Shown here in pieces: positions 1 to 8,280 of a stretch of 64,000 nucleotides of DNA. How positions within the stretch are numbered: position 1 is the stretch's first letter; the number at the start of each line of letters is the position of its first letter. The notes below the pieces were generated by a model that searched no databases, was not told the DNA's origin, and saw only the letters and a list, made by a program, of their open reading frames with translations. Position numbers and translations under genes: made by a program. The DNA comes from Cryptosporangium aurantiacum (GTDB lineage: Bacteria > Actinomycetota > Actinomycetes > Mycobacteriales > Cryptosporangiaceae): positions 62,001 through 126,000 of the forward strand of contig NZ_FRCS01000002.1 in NCBI RefSeq assembly GCF_900143005.1, read 5' to 3'.

Positions 1-1849
1 GCCGTTCGGCCGGGTACAGCGCGTCCATCGCCGCGGACGCTGCCGCGACGTAGTAGTCGAGCAGCCGCGCCCGGGCCGCCCGCTGTTTCCCGGCGCCGTC
101 CTCGGCGTCGGACTGCGCCCGCGCGTACGCCCGCAGCAGGTCGTGGACGCCGTACCGATCGCCGGCCGTCGGCCGGATCAGGTGTGCCCTGGCCAGCGCC
201 GCCAGCGCGTCCCGGGCGTCGTCGAGGTTCTCGTCGGCGAGCGCGGCGGCGGCGTACGCGTCGAACTCCGCGCCGGGATGCAGCCCGAGCAAGCGGAACG
301 TCCGTGCGACCGTCGCGGCGAGCCGCTGGTAGGACCAGGAGAACACGGCTCGGACGTCCGCCCGCGGGTCGCCACCGACGTCCAGCAGGTCCATCCGGGC
401 TCGGTGGTCGGCCAGTTCGGCGACGAGGTCGGCCAGCGAGCTGCCCGGTCGCGCTCCGGCGAGCTCCGCGGCCACCCGCAGGGCCAGCGGGAGCCGGCCG
501 CACTGCTCGGCCAGCGCCGCGGCGGCGTCCGGCTCGTCGTCGACCCGGCGGCCGATCAGCGACCGGAGCAGCGCGGTCGACTCATCGGGTTCCAGCAGGT
601 CGAGGAGGAGCCGCTGGGCGCCGTCCACGGCGACCAGCCCGCCGAGGGTGTCCCGGCTGGTCACCAGCGTGGCGCAGGTCGGTGACCCGGGCAGCAGCGG
701 CCGCACCTGCTCGACCGAGGACGCGTTGTCGAGCACGACGAGCAGCCGCCGGCCGGACAGCTCGGTGCGGTAGCGCGCGGCTCGCTCGTCCGGGTCGAGC
801 GGAACGTCCCTGGCGGAGACACCGAGCGCGGTGAGGAAGCCGGCCAGGGCAGTGGCCGGCGGCACCGGCGGCTCGGTCCCGTACCCGCGGAGATCGACGT
901 AGAGCTGCCCGTCCGGGAACCGGCTGCGGGCGGCGTGCGCCCAGCGGACGGCCAGCGCGGTCTTCCCGACCCCGGCGGTGCCGGAGACCGCGGAGACGAC
1001 GACGGCGTTCGTCGTGGTGCGCAGCCGCGCGGTGAGCTCGGCGAGCGCGGCTTCGCGTCCGGTGAACGCGGGCACGTCCGCGGGTAGTTGCGCGGGAACC
1101 GGACGGCGCACGGGGTCCTTGGCCGTCTCGCGCAGGACGGCCTCGTGGGCCGCTCGCAGGTCCGGCCCCGGTTCGCATCCCAGCTCGGCGACGATCCGGG
1201 CGCGCGCTCGCGCGTAGGTGTCGAGCGCTTCGGTGGTGCGACCGGTCAAGTGCAGTCCCCGGACCAGCTCCACCAGCAACGGCTCGGCCAGCGGGGCAGC
1301 GGCGACCAGTTCGTGCAGGACGTCGACCACCGCAGCCGGGCGGCCGAGCGTGGTCTCGGTGCGCGCCCAGAGCGCCACCGCACTCCGACGTTGCTGTTCC
1401 AGCCCTTCTCGGACGGTGTCGGCCCAGGCGCCCGGCACGTCCGCCAGCGGGGGCGCTTGCCACAGCTCGAGCGCGGCCCGTAACCGGTCCGCGCGGCGCT
1501 CGTCCGGGCAGTCGTCCGCTCTGGCGTCGGCAATCAGCCGCCGGAACCGGTGCAGGTCGACGTCGTCGGGATCGGCTTGTAACGCATATCCGCCGGAACG
1601 GCGTTCGACCGCGGCGCCCAGCCCGGTGAGCGCCCGGCGGATGCGGGCGATGTGGGCGTAGAGGTTGTCCCGTGCCTTCGCCGGCGGGTCCTCACCCCAG
1701 ACGCGGTCCACCAGCGTCTCCACCTGCACCGGACGACCGACGTCGACGAGCAGCGCAGCCAGTACCGTCCGGCGCTTCACCGGCCCCAGATCCACTGCAC
1801 GGCCCTCGGCCGTCACCTCCAGCGGTCCGAGCAGCCGGAATCGGGGCAC
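1..1849 (-). CDS. AfsR/SARP-family transcriptional regulator, C-terminus off the left edge
   Basis: This is the N-terminal ~616 residues of an AfsR/SARP-type activator. Residues ~1-90 read as an OmpR-like winged-helix DNA-binding domain (start VPRFRLLGPLEV), ~95-240 as the BTAD domain, and ~280-560 as an NB-ARC/STAND NTPase with Walker A GTAGVGKT near residue 290 and a Walker B-like LLVVLDN. The GTG start is chosen because AGAGGAG lies 4 nt upstream and the protein begins exactly where family members do. Full-length relatives usually carry C-terminal TPRs, which would lie outside the window. Such proteins often activate secondary-metabolite genes, but no such cluster is visible here, so the target is unknown. 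Family assignment is firm; function is inferred. Confidence 0.92.
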   Translation of the reverse strand, partial: MPRFRLLGPLEVTAEGRAVDLGPVKRRTVLAALLVDVGRPVQVETLVDRVWGEDPPAKARDNLYAHIARIRRALTGLGAAVERRSGGYALQADPDDVDLHRFRRLIADARADDCPDERRADRLRAALELWQAPPLADVPGAWADTVREGLEQQRRSAVALWARTETTLGRPAAVVDVLHELVAAAPLAEPLLVELVRGLHLTGRTTEALDTYARARARIVAELGCEPGPDLRAAHEAVLRETAKDPVRRPVPAQLPADVPAFTGREAALAELTARLRTTTNAVVVSAVSGTAGVGKTALAVRWAHAARSRFPDGQLYVDLRGYGTEPPVPPATALAGFLTALGVSARDVPLDPDERAARYRTELSGRRLLVVLDNASSVEQVRPLLPGSPTCATLVTSRDTLGGLVAVDGAQRLLLDLLEPDESTALLRSLIGRRVDDEPDAAAALAEQCGRLPLALRVAAELAGARPGSSLADLVAELADHRARMDLLDVGGDPRADVRAVFSWSYQRLAATVARTFRLLGLHPGAEFDAYAAAALADENLDDARDALAALARAHLIRPTAGDRYGVHDLLRAYARAQSDAEDGAGKQRAARARLLDYYVAAASAAMDALYPAER

Positions 1850-2150
1850 GTGTCTCCTCTCGGATGCGGACCGCGGCCCGACCCGAGCCGCGACGCTCTT
1901 CAGTAAACAGGTATGAACCCACCAGACAAGATTTGCGCAAGGTTTTTCGTGCATCGTTCGGTCGACAGGGCGGGTTCTCGGTTCCGTGCCGGCACGGGGC
2001 AGCACGGGACCGAGCAGACCACGGCCCTGACCCACCCAGATTTCGCCCAGTGGACGCCCCGAGCGGCGGACAGCTGGTCGGCTTCACTCGAGATACGCCG
2101 CCCGAGAGGCGCGGACGGACGAGGGGGCCGCCTGCGCCACGGGCGGCGGC
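1850..2150. other. 301-bp gene-free spacer between SARP regulator and macro-domain gene
   Basis: Both flanking genes lie on the minus strand. The spacer holds a possible promoter for the SARP gene (1901-1929) and most of a GC hairpin just after the macro-domain gene. The remaining ~200 bp has no ORF with an actinobacterial ribosome-binding site and no RNA structure I recognise. It is less GC-rich than its surroundings around 1900-1970, as expected for a regulatory region. Confidence 0.5.
1901..1929 (-). promoter_or_regulatory. possible sigma70-type promoter of the SARP gene
   Basis: Read on the minus strand, TTGTCT (1929-1924) is followed after 17 nt by TTACTG (1906-1901). It lies about 50 bp upstream of the SARP GTG start. 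Match and spacing are reasonable, but a single GC-genome match is weak evidence. Confidence 0.3.
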
Positions 2151-2151
2151 C
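2126..2151 (-). terminator. GC hairpin after the macro-domain gene
   Basis: GGCCGCC (2126-2132) can pair with GGCGGCC (2145-2151) around a 12-nt loop, directly after the macro-gene stop codon. There is no T tract, as is common for actinobacterial terminators. Confidence 0.4.
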
Positions 2152-3230
2152 TATCCGTCGGTAACCGCCGCGAGGCCGTCGACGATCGTCCGGGCAGTGT
2201 CCGGGTAGCGCGCGACAAAGTGGACCTCCCAGCCATCGTCCCTGGCGAGTTCCGCGGCGAGCGCGACCCAGATCCAGGTGAAGCTGACGTCCTCGGCCAG
2301 ACCGCCGCGTCCGGCGCCGAACAGCGGCAGGCACACCGACCGGAGCTCGGGGAACTCGGTGCGCTCGGTGCGCGCGAGCCGGAACACGTTCGCGACCGCC
2401 AGCGAGATGTGGGCCGGGTCGATGTCGTAGGCGTTCGTGCCGGGGCGGGGCGCCACCACCGCGGCGTGGTAGATCCGCAGGATGCCCCGCTGGGCCAGGT
2501 CGCCCGCGGACGTGGGCACCACGGTTCCGGGCGCGACCGTGAGCCCGGCTCGTCCGTGGCGGGCGATCCACGCTGATAGTTCGCGCGCCAGCGTGTCGTC
2601 GAGGATCTCGCCGGACGGGCCCTTGCGGGAGGCCGCGCGGCGCAGGCACGCGGAGAGCGACGTCGTGAACGTGTGCGCGAGCTCCAGGTAGGTGTTCGCG
2701 GACGAGACGATCACGTCGATGCCGGTGAGCATGTCCACCGAGCAGGTGTGCACGGTGATCGGCACGGTCCGCGAGTCGATCGGCACCGGAACGACGTGCC
2801 ACGGCCCGGCCTTGTCCGGGGTGGCCTCGCCGGGGTGGTGCGGGGCCGCGAGCCGCAGGATCGCGTCGGCGGTCTCGGCGAGCACGCGTGCCTCGTAGTG
2901 CTTCCGGAACCGGTCGACGCTGACCCCGTAGATCTCCGCGCTCCGGCGTCGCCGGTCCTGGGCGGGCCAGTCACGCGTGCCGGGCCGCAGACCGAACGTG
3001 TACGCGGCGGCGTCACCGAGCCGTCCGCCGCCGAGTTCCTCGACGGCGCGGCGCACGAGGGCCTCGACGGCTGCCGGGCCCGCCCGGCCCGGCGGCGCCA
3101 GCCCGCACGCCACCGCCGCATCGAGGAGTTCGCGCGGCCGGAGCGTCCGTAACCCGACCAGCCCTTCCACGCGCAGCCGCCGCAGTTCGTCGACGAGCGC
3201 GCCGTGGCTCGGGTCCGCCGGGTACGTCAT
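2151..3230 (-). CDS. Macro-domain protein with an uncharacterised N-terminal helical module
   Basis: The C-terminal part (~residues 155-350) is a macro domain: it shows IDVIVSSANTYLEL (the D-x-I-V-x-x-A-N strand), IYHAAVVAPRPG and the phosphate-loop-like FGAGRGGL. Macro domains bind ADP-ribose or related nucleotides and may remove ADP-ribose; which applies here cannot be told. Residues ~1-125 form a separate, charged, helix-rich region ending in a segment around YGVSVDRFRKHYEARVL that resembles a helix-turn-helix-like unit. I have the impression that similar N-terminal modules precede varied effector domains in actinobacteria, but cannot verify it. The ATG follows a GGGTGGGGG purine stretch. 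The downstream methyltransferase/NUDIX genes are also minus-strand but lie upstream in transcription, with 19 bp between. Confidence 0.85.
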   Translation of the reverse strand: MTYPADPSHGALVDELRRLRVEGLVGLRTLRPRELLDAAVACGLAPPGRAGPAAVEALVRRAVEELGGGRLGDAAAYTFGLRPGTRDWPAQDRRRRSAEIYGVSVDRFRKHYEARVLAETADAILRLAAPHHPGEATPDKAGPWHVVPVPIDSRTVPITVHTCSVDMLTGIDVIVSSANTYLELAHTFTTSLSACLRRAASRKGPSGEILDDTLARELSAWIARHGRAGLTVAPGTVVPTSAGDLAQRGILRIYHAAVVAPRPGTNAYDIDPAHISLAVANVFRLARTERTEFPELRSVCLPLFGAGRGGLAEDVSFTWIWVALAAELARDDGWEVHFVARYPDTARTIVDGLAAVTDG

Positions 3231-3249
3231 CCCCCACCCCGGCTCCAGC

Positions 3250-4026
3250 TTAGTTTTCCGCGACCGGCACCAGCGTCAGATAAGCCATGTTCAGGATGTT
3301 CCGGTAGCCGGCGAGCCAGCTCGCGCGATGCCGATCGGCGCGCTCCCGCAGATCCGCGGCCTCCGGGTGGGCCGGGTTCGCGGCCAGCCACTCCTCCAGG
3401 TCGGCCTGATAGCCGGATTCGAACTGCTCCCACTCGTCCTCGGTGGCCGTCTCGATCCACAGTGGCCGGAACCCGGCCGCGACCGCCAGATCGACGAGGC
3501 CCGCGAGGTCGAAGTGGTCGTGCGCGGCGGCGTCCGGCCACATCCGGGCCAGCTCGTCGTCGGTGGGCGTGCGCTGCCAGAAGCCCTCGCCGTAGAGCAC
3601 CCGGCCGCCGGGGGCGACCAGGCGGCGCAGCTCGCGGAGCGCTCCGGCGAAGTCGCCGGGAGCCGCGGTCAGCGCGTGTCCCGACCCGACGCAGAGGACG
3701 ACGTCCGCCGGGCCGCGGGTGGTGCCGATGCCGGACTCCTCGGCGAACTCCACCCGGCCGGACAAGCCACGGGCACCGGCGATCTCGCGGCCGCGGGCCA
3801 GGTCGTCGGCGTTGAGGTCGATACCGACGCCAGTGGCGCCCGGCGCGGCGTCCAGCAGGCGCAGCAGCAGCGCGCCCCAGCCGCTGCCGACGTCGAGCAC
3901 GGTCGACGGCTCGGCCGGCGCGAGCCGGTCGACGAGCCGGTCGACGAGCCGCTGGGCGCGCTCCGGCGAGAGCGGGCTGTGGAACTCCAGGCTGCGCAGC
4001 CGTGGCGGCGCGGTGGTGTCAGGCAT
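3250..4026 (-). CDS. Class I SAM-dependent methyltransferase
   Basis: This 258-residue protein has the Rossmann methyltransferase signature VLDVGSGWGALLLRLL at about residues 42-57, an acidic motif II (VGIDLNADDLARG) and the ADVVLCVGSGHAL region expected for motif IV, followed by a post-motif ELRRLVAPGGRVLYGEG. The substrate is not deducible. The ATG at 4026 is chosen over longer reading because the upstream NUDIX stop lies 8 bp away, indicating a two-gene transcript. The C-terminal third (rich in W, E, Y) is typical of small-molecule methyltransferases. The NUDIX partner gives no clear hint of pathway. Confidence 0.85.
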   Translation of the reverse strand: MPDTTAPPRLRSLEFHSPLSPERAQRLVDRLVDRLAPAEPSTVLDVGSGWGALLLRLLDAAPGATGVGIDLNADDLARGREIAGARGLSGRVEFAEESGIGTTRGPADVVLCVGSGHALTAAPGDFAGALRELRRLVAPGGRVLYGEGFWQRTPTDDELARMWPDAAAHDHFDLAGLVDLAVAAGFRPLWIETATEDEWEQFESGYQADLEEWLAANPAHPEAADLRERADRHRASWLAGYRNILNMAYLTLVPVAEN

Positions 4027-4034
4027 GCCCCTGA

Positions 4035-4505
4035 TTATCCGAAGCCGTACGGGACCACCGGCGTCAGTGTGCCGTCGCGCCAGCGCTCCAGCACGTGCCG
4101 CTCGTGCGGCACCACCGGATCCGGCAGGGCGTCGAGCGCCACCCACCGCAGCTCAGCGGCGCGATCGGGCTCGCGCCGGTCCGGTTCGCCGTCCCACCGT
4201 CGGCACTCGAAGAAGAAGTCGACCCGTTCGTCGACCGCCGCGCGGGTGTTCCGGGTCCTGTGCATCACGCAGAGCGGCACCAGATCGTCCGGCCGAACCT
4301 GAACACCGAGTTCCTCTGCTGCTTCCCGGCAGGCCGCGTCGAGCACGGATTCGCCTGCTTCGACGTGCCCGGCCGCGCCGATCGCCCAGTGGCCGTCGAG
4401 GAAGCCGGTGTTCTGCCGCAGTTGCATGAGCACCCGGTCGTCGTCGCCGCGCCGGAGGAGCACGTAGGCCGCAGGCACCACCGCAAATCGTCGTCGCCAC
4501 CGCAC
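4035..4505 (-). CDS. NUDIX hydrolase
   Basis: A 156-residue NUDIX protein. The complete Nudix box G-x5-E-x7-REUxEExGU is present starting GHVEAGESVLDAAC and ending REAAEELGV, so the metal-binding glutamates are intact and the enzyme should hydrolyse a nucleoside diphosphate linked to another moiety. The substrate cannot be named; small single-domain members include dNTP and ADP-ribose pyrophosphatases. The start is GTG at 4505, with a basic MRWRRRF N-terminus. It lies 8 bp upstream of the methyltransferase gene and is probably cotranscribed with it. Confidence 0.9.
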   Translation of the reverse strand: MRWRRRFAVVPAAYVLLRRGDDDRVLMQLRQNTGFLDGHWAIGAAGHVEAGESVLDAACREAAEELGVQVRPDDLVPLCVMHRTRNTRAAVDERVDFFFECRRWDGEPDRREPDRAAELRWVALDALPDPVVPHERHVLERWRDGTLTPVVPYGFG

Positions 4506-4607
4506 GGGGTGAGCCTAATTCCCGGGCGCGTCGGACGGCGTTGAAACCGACGCCCCTAATAATGCGGAACGGGGGAAATGTCCAGCATTCGTCGGGGGGA
4601 ACAGAGC

Positions 4608-5096
4608 ATGTTTCGGAGCACCGCTGTCGCCACGCCGGCCGCCGTCGTGGCGCTGGCCGCCGTCGTGACCGGCGTCCTGGCCGGGTGCGAGTCGACCCCC
4701 GAGCCACCGGAGGAGTCCGCCGCCGCGCAGGCCGTCCTCCCGGAACAGGAACAGGACGAACCGGAGATCACGCTGATCGGCAAGACGTGGCAGCCGGTGG
4801 ACTTCACCGGGTGCGCGGTCCCGTGGGGCCTCGCCGTGATGGTCGAGGACGCAGGCATCACCCAGCGCGAGTTCACGTTCCACTCGGGCGGATCGATCAC
4901 CGTGCGGCAGGTCGAGTCGCCGCGCAGCCCGGACACCGCCGACACGTACTCGCTGGCCTATTCGCGGGACGGATCGACGCTGAACATCCGGGCCGGGCTC
5001 GGCGTCGACTCCTGGACGATCCGGGAGCTGACGCTGGCCCGGCTGCTCGTGGAGGACGTCAACGGCCACCGGTGCTGGCTGCGCCGGATCGGCTGA
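4608..5096 (+). CDS. Putative secreted lipoprotein of unknown function
   Basis: The protein starts with a signal peptide ending in the lipobox LAGC (Cys27), followed by an acidic, proline-rich spacer and a compact ~110-residue domain (ITLIGKTWQPVDFTGCAVPW to GHRCWLRRIG). Two cysteines in this domain could form a disulfide. The domain resembles small META/heat-shock-type lipoprotein beta folds in length, but no diagnostic motif is present. The ATG at 4608 is chosen because GGGGGGAA lies just upstream and the signal peptide begins there. The last 38 bp overlap the 3' end of the convergent sugar-kinase gene. Confidence 0.7.
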   Translation: MFRSTAVATPAAVVALAAVVTGVLAGCESTPEPPEESAAAQAVLPEQEQDEPEITLIGKTWQPVDFTGCAVPWGLAVMVEDAGITQREFTFHSGGSITVRQVESPRSPDTADTYSLAYSRDGSTLNIRAGLGVDSWTIRELTLARLLVEDVNGHRCWLRRIG

Positions 5097-6048
5097 CGTC
5101 CCCCAGCAGTTGCTCGACCTCGTCGGCGCTCGGCATCGCGTCCGCACACGCCAGGCGCGAGGCGACGAGCGCGCCCGCGGCATTGCAGAACCGCATCGTG
5201 TACTCCAGGTCCCAGCCGCTGAGCAGGCCGTGGCAGAGCGCACCACCGAACGCGTCGCCCGCGCCGAGCCCGTTGACGACCTCGACCGGGACCGGCGGGA
5301 CCTCGACCTCCCCGCTCCGGTCGGACGCCAGCACACCGGCCGGCCCCTGTTTCACGATCGCGAGGTCGACGCCCCGGTCGTGGAGCGCCGCCGCGGCCTC
5401 CCGTGGCACACGGACGCCGACCGCGGTCTCACACTCGTCGAGGTTGCCGACCGCGACGTTGACGTGCGGCAGGGCTTCGGCGATTCGGCGCCCGGCCAGC
5501 TCACGGGACGCCCAGAACATCGGGCGGTAGTCCAGGTCCAGAACCGTGATGCCGTTCCGCCCGCGGGCATCGAGCGCCGCCAGCGTGGCCGAGCGGCTGG
5601 GCTCCTGGGACAGGCCGGTGCCGGTCACCCAGAACACGTCGGCGCGCCGGACCGCGTCCAGATCCAGCTCGTCGGCGCGGATCTGCAGGTCGGGCGCGGT
5701 CGGAAGCCGGTAGAAGTACAGCGGGAAGTCGTCCGGCGGGAAGATCTCGCAGAACGTCACCGGCGTCGGTAAGCCCTCGACCGGGGTGACGTACCGATCG
5801 TCGACGCCGAACCGGCGCAGCGCGTCGTGCAGGAACTCGCCGAACGGATCGGCCCCGGTGCGGGTGATCACCGCACTCCGGCGCCCGTAGCGGGCGGCGG
5901 CCACCGCGACGTTCGTCGCGCTACCGCCCAAGTACTTGCCGAACGTCTCGACCTCGCGCAACGAGCGGCCGACCTGGAGCGGGTAGACGTCCACCCCGAT
6001 CCGGCCCATCGTCAACACGTTCAGCTGAGCCGGGGCTTCGTTGTCCAC
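5059..6048 (-). CDS. iolC: PfkB-family sugar kinase, probable 5-dehydro-2-deoxygluconokinase
   Basis: The 329-residue protein is a PfkB/ribokinase-fold kinase: GRIGVDVYP near the N-terminus, the glycine motif GKYLGGSATNVAVAAARYG, and the C-terminal anion-hole/catalytic motif NGLGAGDAFGGAL with the catalytic Asp. The run VGRSLREVETFGKYLGGSATN and the FPLYFYR stretch match IolC, which phosphorylates 5-dehydro-2-deoxygluconate in inositol degradation. No other iol gene is in the window, so a relative such as a 2-keto-3-deoxygluconate kinase remains possible. GTG start with an ideal AAGGAGG 6 nt upstream. A palindrome, ATGTCAAGACAT, sits in the divergent upstream region. Confidence 0.82.
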   Translation of the reverse strand: MDNEAPAQLNVLTMGRIGVDVYPLQVGRSLREVETFGKYLGGSATNVAVAAARYGRRSAVITRTGADPFGEFLHDALRRFGVDDRYVTPVEGLPTPVTFCEIFPPDDFPLYFYRLPTAPDLQIRADELDLDAVRRADVFWVTGTGLSQEPSRSATLAALDARGRNGITVLDLDYRPMFWASRELAGRRIAEALPHVNVAVGNLDECETAVGVRVPREAAAALHDRGVDLAIVKQGPAGVLASDRSGEVEVPPVPVEVVNGLGAGDAFGGALCHGLLSGWDLEYTMRFCNAAGALVASRLACADAMPSADEVEQLLGDVSRSGAASTGGR

Positions 6049-6095
6049 AGCCGCCTCCTTCGCGCCGCCTGCGAGCTTCCTCCGCGCGCAATTTC

Positions 6096-6107
6096 ATGTC
6101 AAGACAT
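6096..6107. promoter_or_regulatory. Palindrome between iolC and the F420-reductase-like gene
   Basis: ATGTC-AA-GACAT is a perfect 12-bp dyad in a 110-bp divergent intergenic region. On the minus strand it contains TTGACA, so a repressor bound here would cover a -35 box of iolC. No regulator gene adjoins. Confidence 0.45.
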
Positions 6108-6158
6108 ACGGACAAAGGCCGGGGAATGCGGGGCGCGGTACCCGAGTTGGCGCTGGTT

Positions 6159-6833
6159 ATGACGACTGTGGGATTCATCGGCAGCGGACACATCGGCGGC
6201 ACCGTCGCCCGGCTCGCCGTCGCGGCCGGGTACGACGTGGTGCTGAGCAACTCGCGCGGGCCGGAGACGCTGGCAGACCTGGTAGCCGAACTCGGGCCGC
6301 GAGCCCGAGCGGCCACCGCGAGCGAGGCCGCCGCGGCGGGCGACCTGGTCGTGGTGTCGATCCCGCTGGGGGCGTACCAGAAGGTGCCAGTCGAGCCGCT
6401 GGCGGGCAAGCCGGTCATCGACACGAACAACTACTACCCGCAGCGCGACGGCCAGATCCCCGAGCTCGACGACGCCTCGACCACAAGCAGCGAACTCCTT
6501 CAGCGGCACCTGCCGACGTCGCACGTCGTCAAGGTGTTCAACAACATCTTCTGGAGGTCGCTGCACTCGCTCGCGCGCCCCGCGGGCGCGCCGGACCGGT
6601 CCGCCCTCGCCGTCGCCGGTGACGACGCGGACGCCAAGGCCACCGTGGTCGGATTCCTCGACGCGATCGGGTACGACGCGGTGGACGCCGGGCCGCTGGC
6701 CGAGGGCGCGCGTTACCAGCCGGGCACGTTCGCCTACGGCGGTATCTACGCGGGCGACTCGCTGGAGGACGCCGTCCGCGGCCCCGCCGAGAAGGTGCGT
6801 GCCGCGCTCGCCGGGCGGGCCGCAACCGGCTGA
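6159..6833 (+). CDS. NADPH/F420-type dinucleotide-binding reductase (NPD family)
   Basis: The protein is a 224-residue Rossmann-fold oxidoreductase of the F420-dependent NADP reductase / pyrroline-carboxylate-reductase-like group. Evidence is the N-terminal GFIGSGHIGGTVARLAVAAGYDVVLSNSRG, the LVVVSIPLGAYQKVP strand and IDTNNYYPQRDG. It likely transfers hydride between NAD(P)H and a small cofactor or substrate; actual use of F420 is inference. The start at 6159 (MTTVGFIG) is chosen because the Rossmann strand normally begins within five residues of the N-terminus; an in-frame ATG at 6096 would add 21 unsupported residues. The C-terminus overlaps the convergent PPOX gene by 88 bp. Confidence 0.85.
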   Translation: MTTVGFIGSGHIGGTVARLAVAAGYDVVLSNSRGPETLADLVAELGPRARAATASEAAAAGDLVVVSIPLGAYQKVPVEPLAGKPVIDTNNYYPQRDGQIPELDDASTTSSELLQRHLPTSHVVKVFNNIFWRSLHSLARPAGAPDRSALAVAGDDADAKATVVGFLDAIGYDAVDAGPLAEGARYQPGTFAYGGIYAGDSLEDAVRGPAEKVRAALAGRAATG

Positions 6834-7285
6834 CGGGGCTGTTCGGGGTAGTACAGCTCGTCGAACAGCACCCACCGGGCCACGGCGATCTCGTACAGCC
6901 GGTGCGGCGTCAACCCGGCCGCCAGCGCTTCGGGCGCGATCGCGTCCGAAGCCTCCGGCCAGCGGCTCGCGTAGCCGGCGATCTCGTCGTCGATACCGAC
7001 GGTCGGTAGCTCGCGCGCCTCACCGACGAACGTCACGCCACGGACGTCCTGCTCGATGCCCTCCAGCTCGATCGCGAGGATCGCGCCGGCCACGCGCGCA
7101 TCGGCGCGTAAGTTCGCGCAGTGCTCGCGGTTCGGGCGGGACATGAACCAGATGCGGTCGGGCGCGAACGCGCTGGCGAACCAGAGATTGCACACCACCG
7201 GCGCACCGCTCGGGTCCAGTGTGGCCAGCTGGATCACTTTGCCGGAGCTGACGTAGTCCTCCAGGAGCTTGCGGGCGTCCTCCAC
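6746..7285 (-). CDS. Pyridoxamine 5'-phosphate oxidase-family (split-barrel flavin) protein
   Basis: The first ~150 residues form a split-barrel flavin-binding fold: VIQLATLDPSGAPVVCNLWFASA, IWFMSRPNREHCANLRADARVAGAI and the terminal RWVLFDELYYP. Such proteins use FMN or F420 to reduce small molecules; the reaction is unknown. GTG start with GAGGAG six nt upstream. The final ~30 residues (rich in Ala, Ser, Pro) are encoded antisense to the end of the neighbouring reductase gene and look like a tail gained by stop-codon loss rather than a domain. Confidence 0.85.
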   Translation of the reverse strand: MEDARKLLEDYVSSGKVIQLATLDPSGAPVVCNLWFASAFAPDRIWFMSRPNREHCANLRADARVAGAILAIELEGIEQDVRGVTFVGEARELPTVGIDDEIAGYASRWPEASDAIAPEALAAGLTPHRLYEIAVARWVLFDELYYPEQPRQPVAARPASAARTFSAGPRTASSSESPA

Positions 7286-7339
7286 CGGAACTCCTCACTT
7301 CGGGGGTGAACCTCCCATTGTGGCGCCTCAATCGATTCC

Positions 7340-7357
7340 GTGTTGCCGAGTCAACAC
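7340..7357. promoter_or_regulatory. Inverted repeat in divergent region before the NmrA-type gene
   Basis: GTGTTG (7340-7345) and CAACAC (7352-7357) form a 6+6 dyad with a 6-bp spacer, about 40 bp upstream of the NmrA-type start and in the divergent region with the PPOX gene. Plausible operator; no adjacent regulator. Confidence 0.35.
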
Positions 7358-7393
7358 TCTGTGCGACTCCAGACCGCAACATAAGGTGACCAA

Positions 7394-8263
7394 GTGAGCA
7401 ACGAGATTGCTGTTACCGGTGCGACCGGCCAGATCGGACGTCGAGTTGCCGCCCGGCTGACCGAATCCGGGGCCGCTCCGCGTCTCCTGGTTCGCGGCTC
7501 CTCCGCGGCCCCCGCGCTGCCGGGTACGCAGCCGGTGTCGATCGGCGCCGGCTACGCCGACACGCTCGCGGTGCGGAACGCGCTGGAGGGCGTCGGCACG
7601 TTGTTCCTGGTTTCCGGACGCGAGTCCGCGAACCACGTCGCCGAGCACCGCGCCGTGGTCGACGCCGCGGTGGCGGCCGGCGTCCGCCGGGTCGTGTACC
7701 TGTCGTTCCTCGGCGCCACGGCCGACTGCACGTTCACGTTCGGCCGTGACCACTGGCACACCGAGCAGTACATCCGCGGCTCCGGCCTCGCGTTCACGTT
7801 CCTCCGGGACGGCTTCTACGCGTCGATGCTGCCCGCGCTGGTCGGCCCGGACGGCGTCCTGCGGGGGCCGGGCGGCGACGGCCGGGTGAGCGCGGTCGCC
7901 CCGGACGACGTCGCGGACGTCGCGGCGGCGGTGCTGGGCGACCCGGCAGCACACGACGGCGCGGTGTACGACGTCACGGGGCCGGCCGCCCTCACGCTCC
8001 TGGATGCCGTCGGCGAGCTGAGCCGCCGGGTCGGCCGCCCGATCCGGTACCAGCCGGAGACGCTCGCCGAGGCGTACGCGTCCCGAGCCGTCTACGGCGC
8101 GCCGGAGTTCGAGGTCGCCGGCTGGGTGACGTCCTACCAGGCGATCGCGGACGGGTCGCTCAGCGCGGTCAGCGACACCGTGCCACGGGTCGCCGGACAC
8201 CCCGCCCTGACGTTCGCCCAGTATCTGGACGCCCACCCGGACAGCTACGCCCACCTGCGGTGA
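7394..8263 (+). CDS. NmrA/TMR-type atypical SDR, NAD(P)H-binding
   Basis: A 289-residue atypical short-chain dehydrogenase. The N-terminus has the NmrA-type glycine motif AVTGATGQIGRRVAARL, followed by strands VGTLFLVSGRES and VVYLSFLGA, and a C-terminal region matching the NAD(P)-binding NmrA/quinone-reductase-like group (WHTEQYIRGSGLAFTFLRDG). Members are NADPH sensors or quinone reductases rather than classical Tyr-Lys dehydrogenases. GTG start after AAGGTGACCA. The next gene starts 17 bp downstream on the same strand, so cotranscription with the monooxygenase is likely. Confidence 0.85.
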   Translation: MSNEIAVTGATGQIGRRVAARLTESGAAPRLLVRGSSAAPALPGTQPVSIGAGYADTLAVRNALEGVGTLFLVSGRESANHVAEHRAVVDAAVAAGVRRVVYLSFLGATADCTFTFGRDHWHTEQYIRGSGLAFTFLRDGFYASMLPALVGPDGVLRGPGGDGRVSAVAPDDVADVAAAVLGDPAAHDGAVYDVTGPAALTLLDAVGELSRRVGRPIRYQPETLAEAYASRAVYGAPEFEVAGWVTSYQAIADGSLSAVSDTVPRVAGHPALTFAQYLDAHPDSYAHLR

Positions 8264-8280
8264 TCGGTGATACTTCGGTC

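Noticed and set aside
582-1463. Arg/Ala-rich open frames on both strands inside the SARP gene
   Set aside because: They lack domain sense and third-position GC bias, and overlap the real frame; the same applies to most long Arg/Pro/Ala-rich frames in the window.
1-1849. SARP regulator as part of an antibiotic biosynthetic cluster
   Set aside because: No polyketide, peptide synthetase or tailoring genes follow on the right; only the left edge could hold them and it is not visible.
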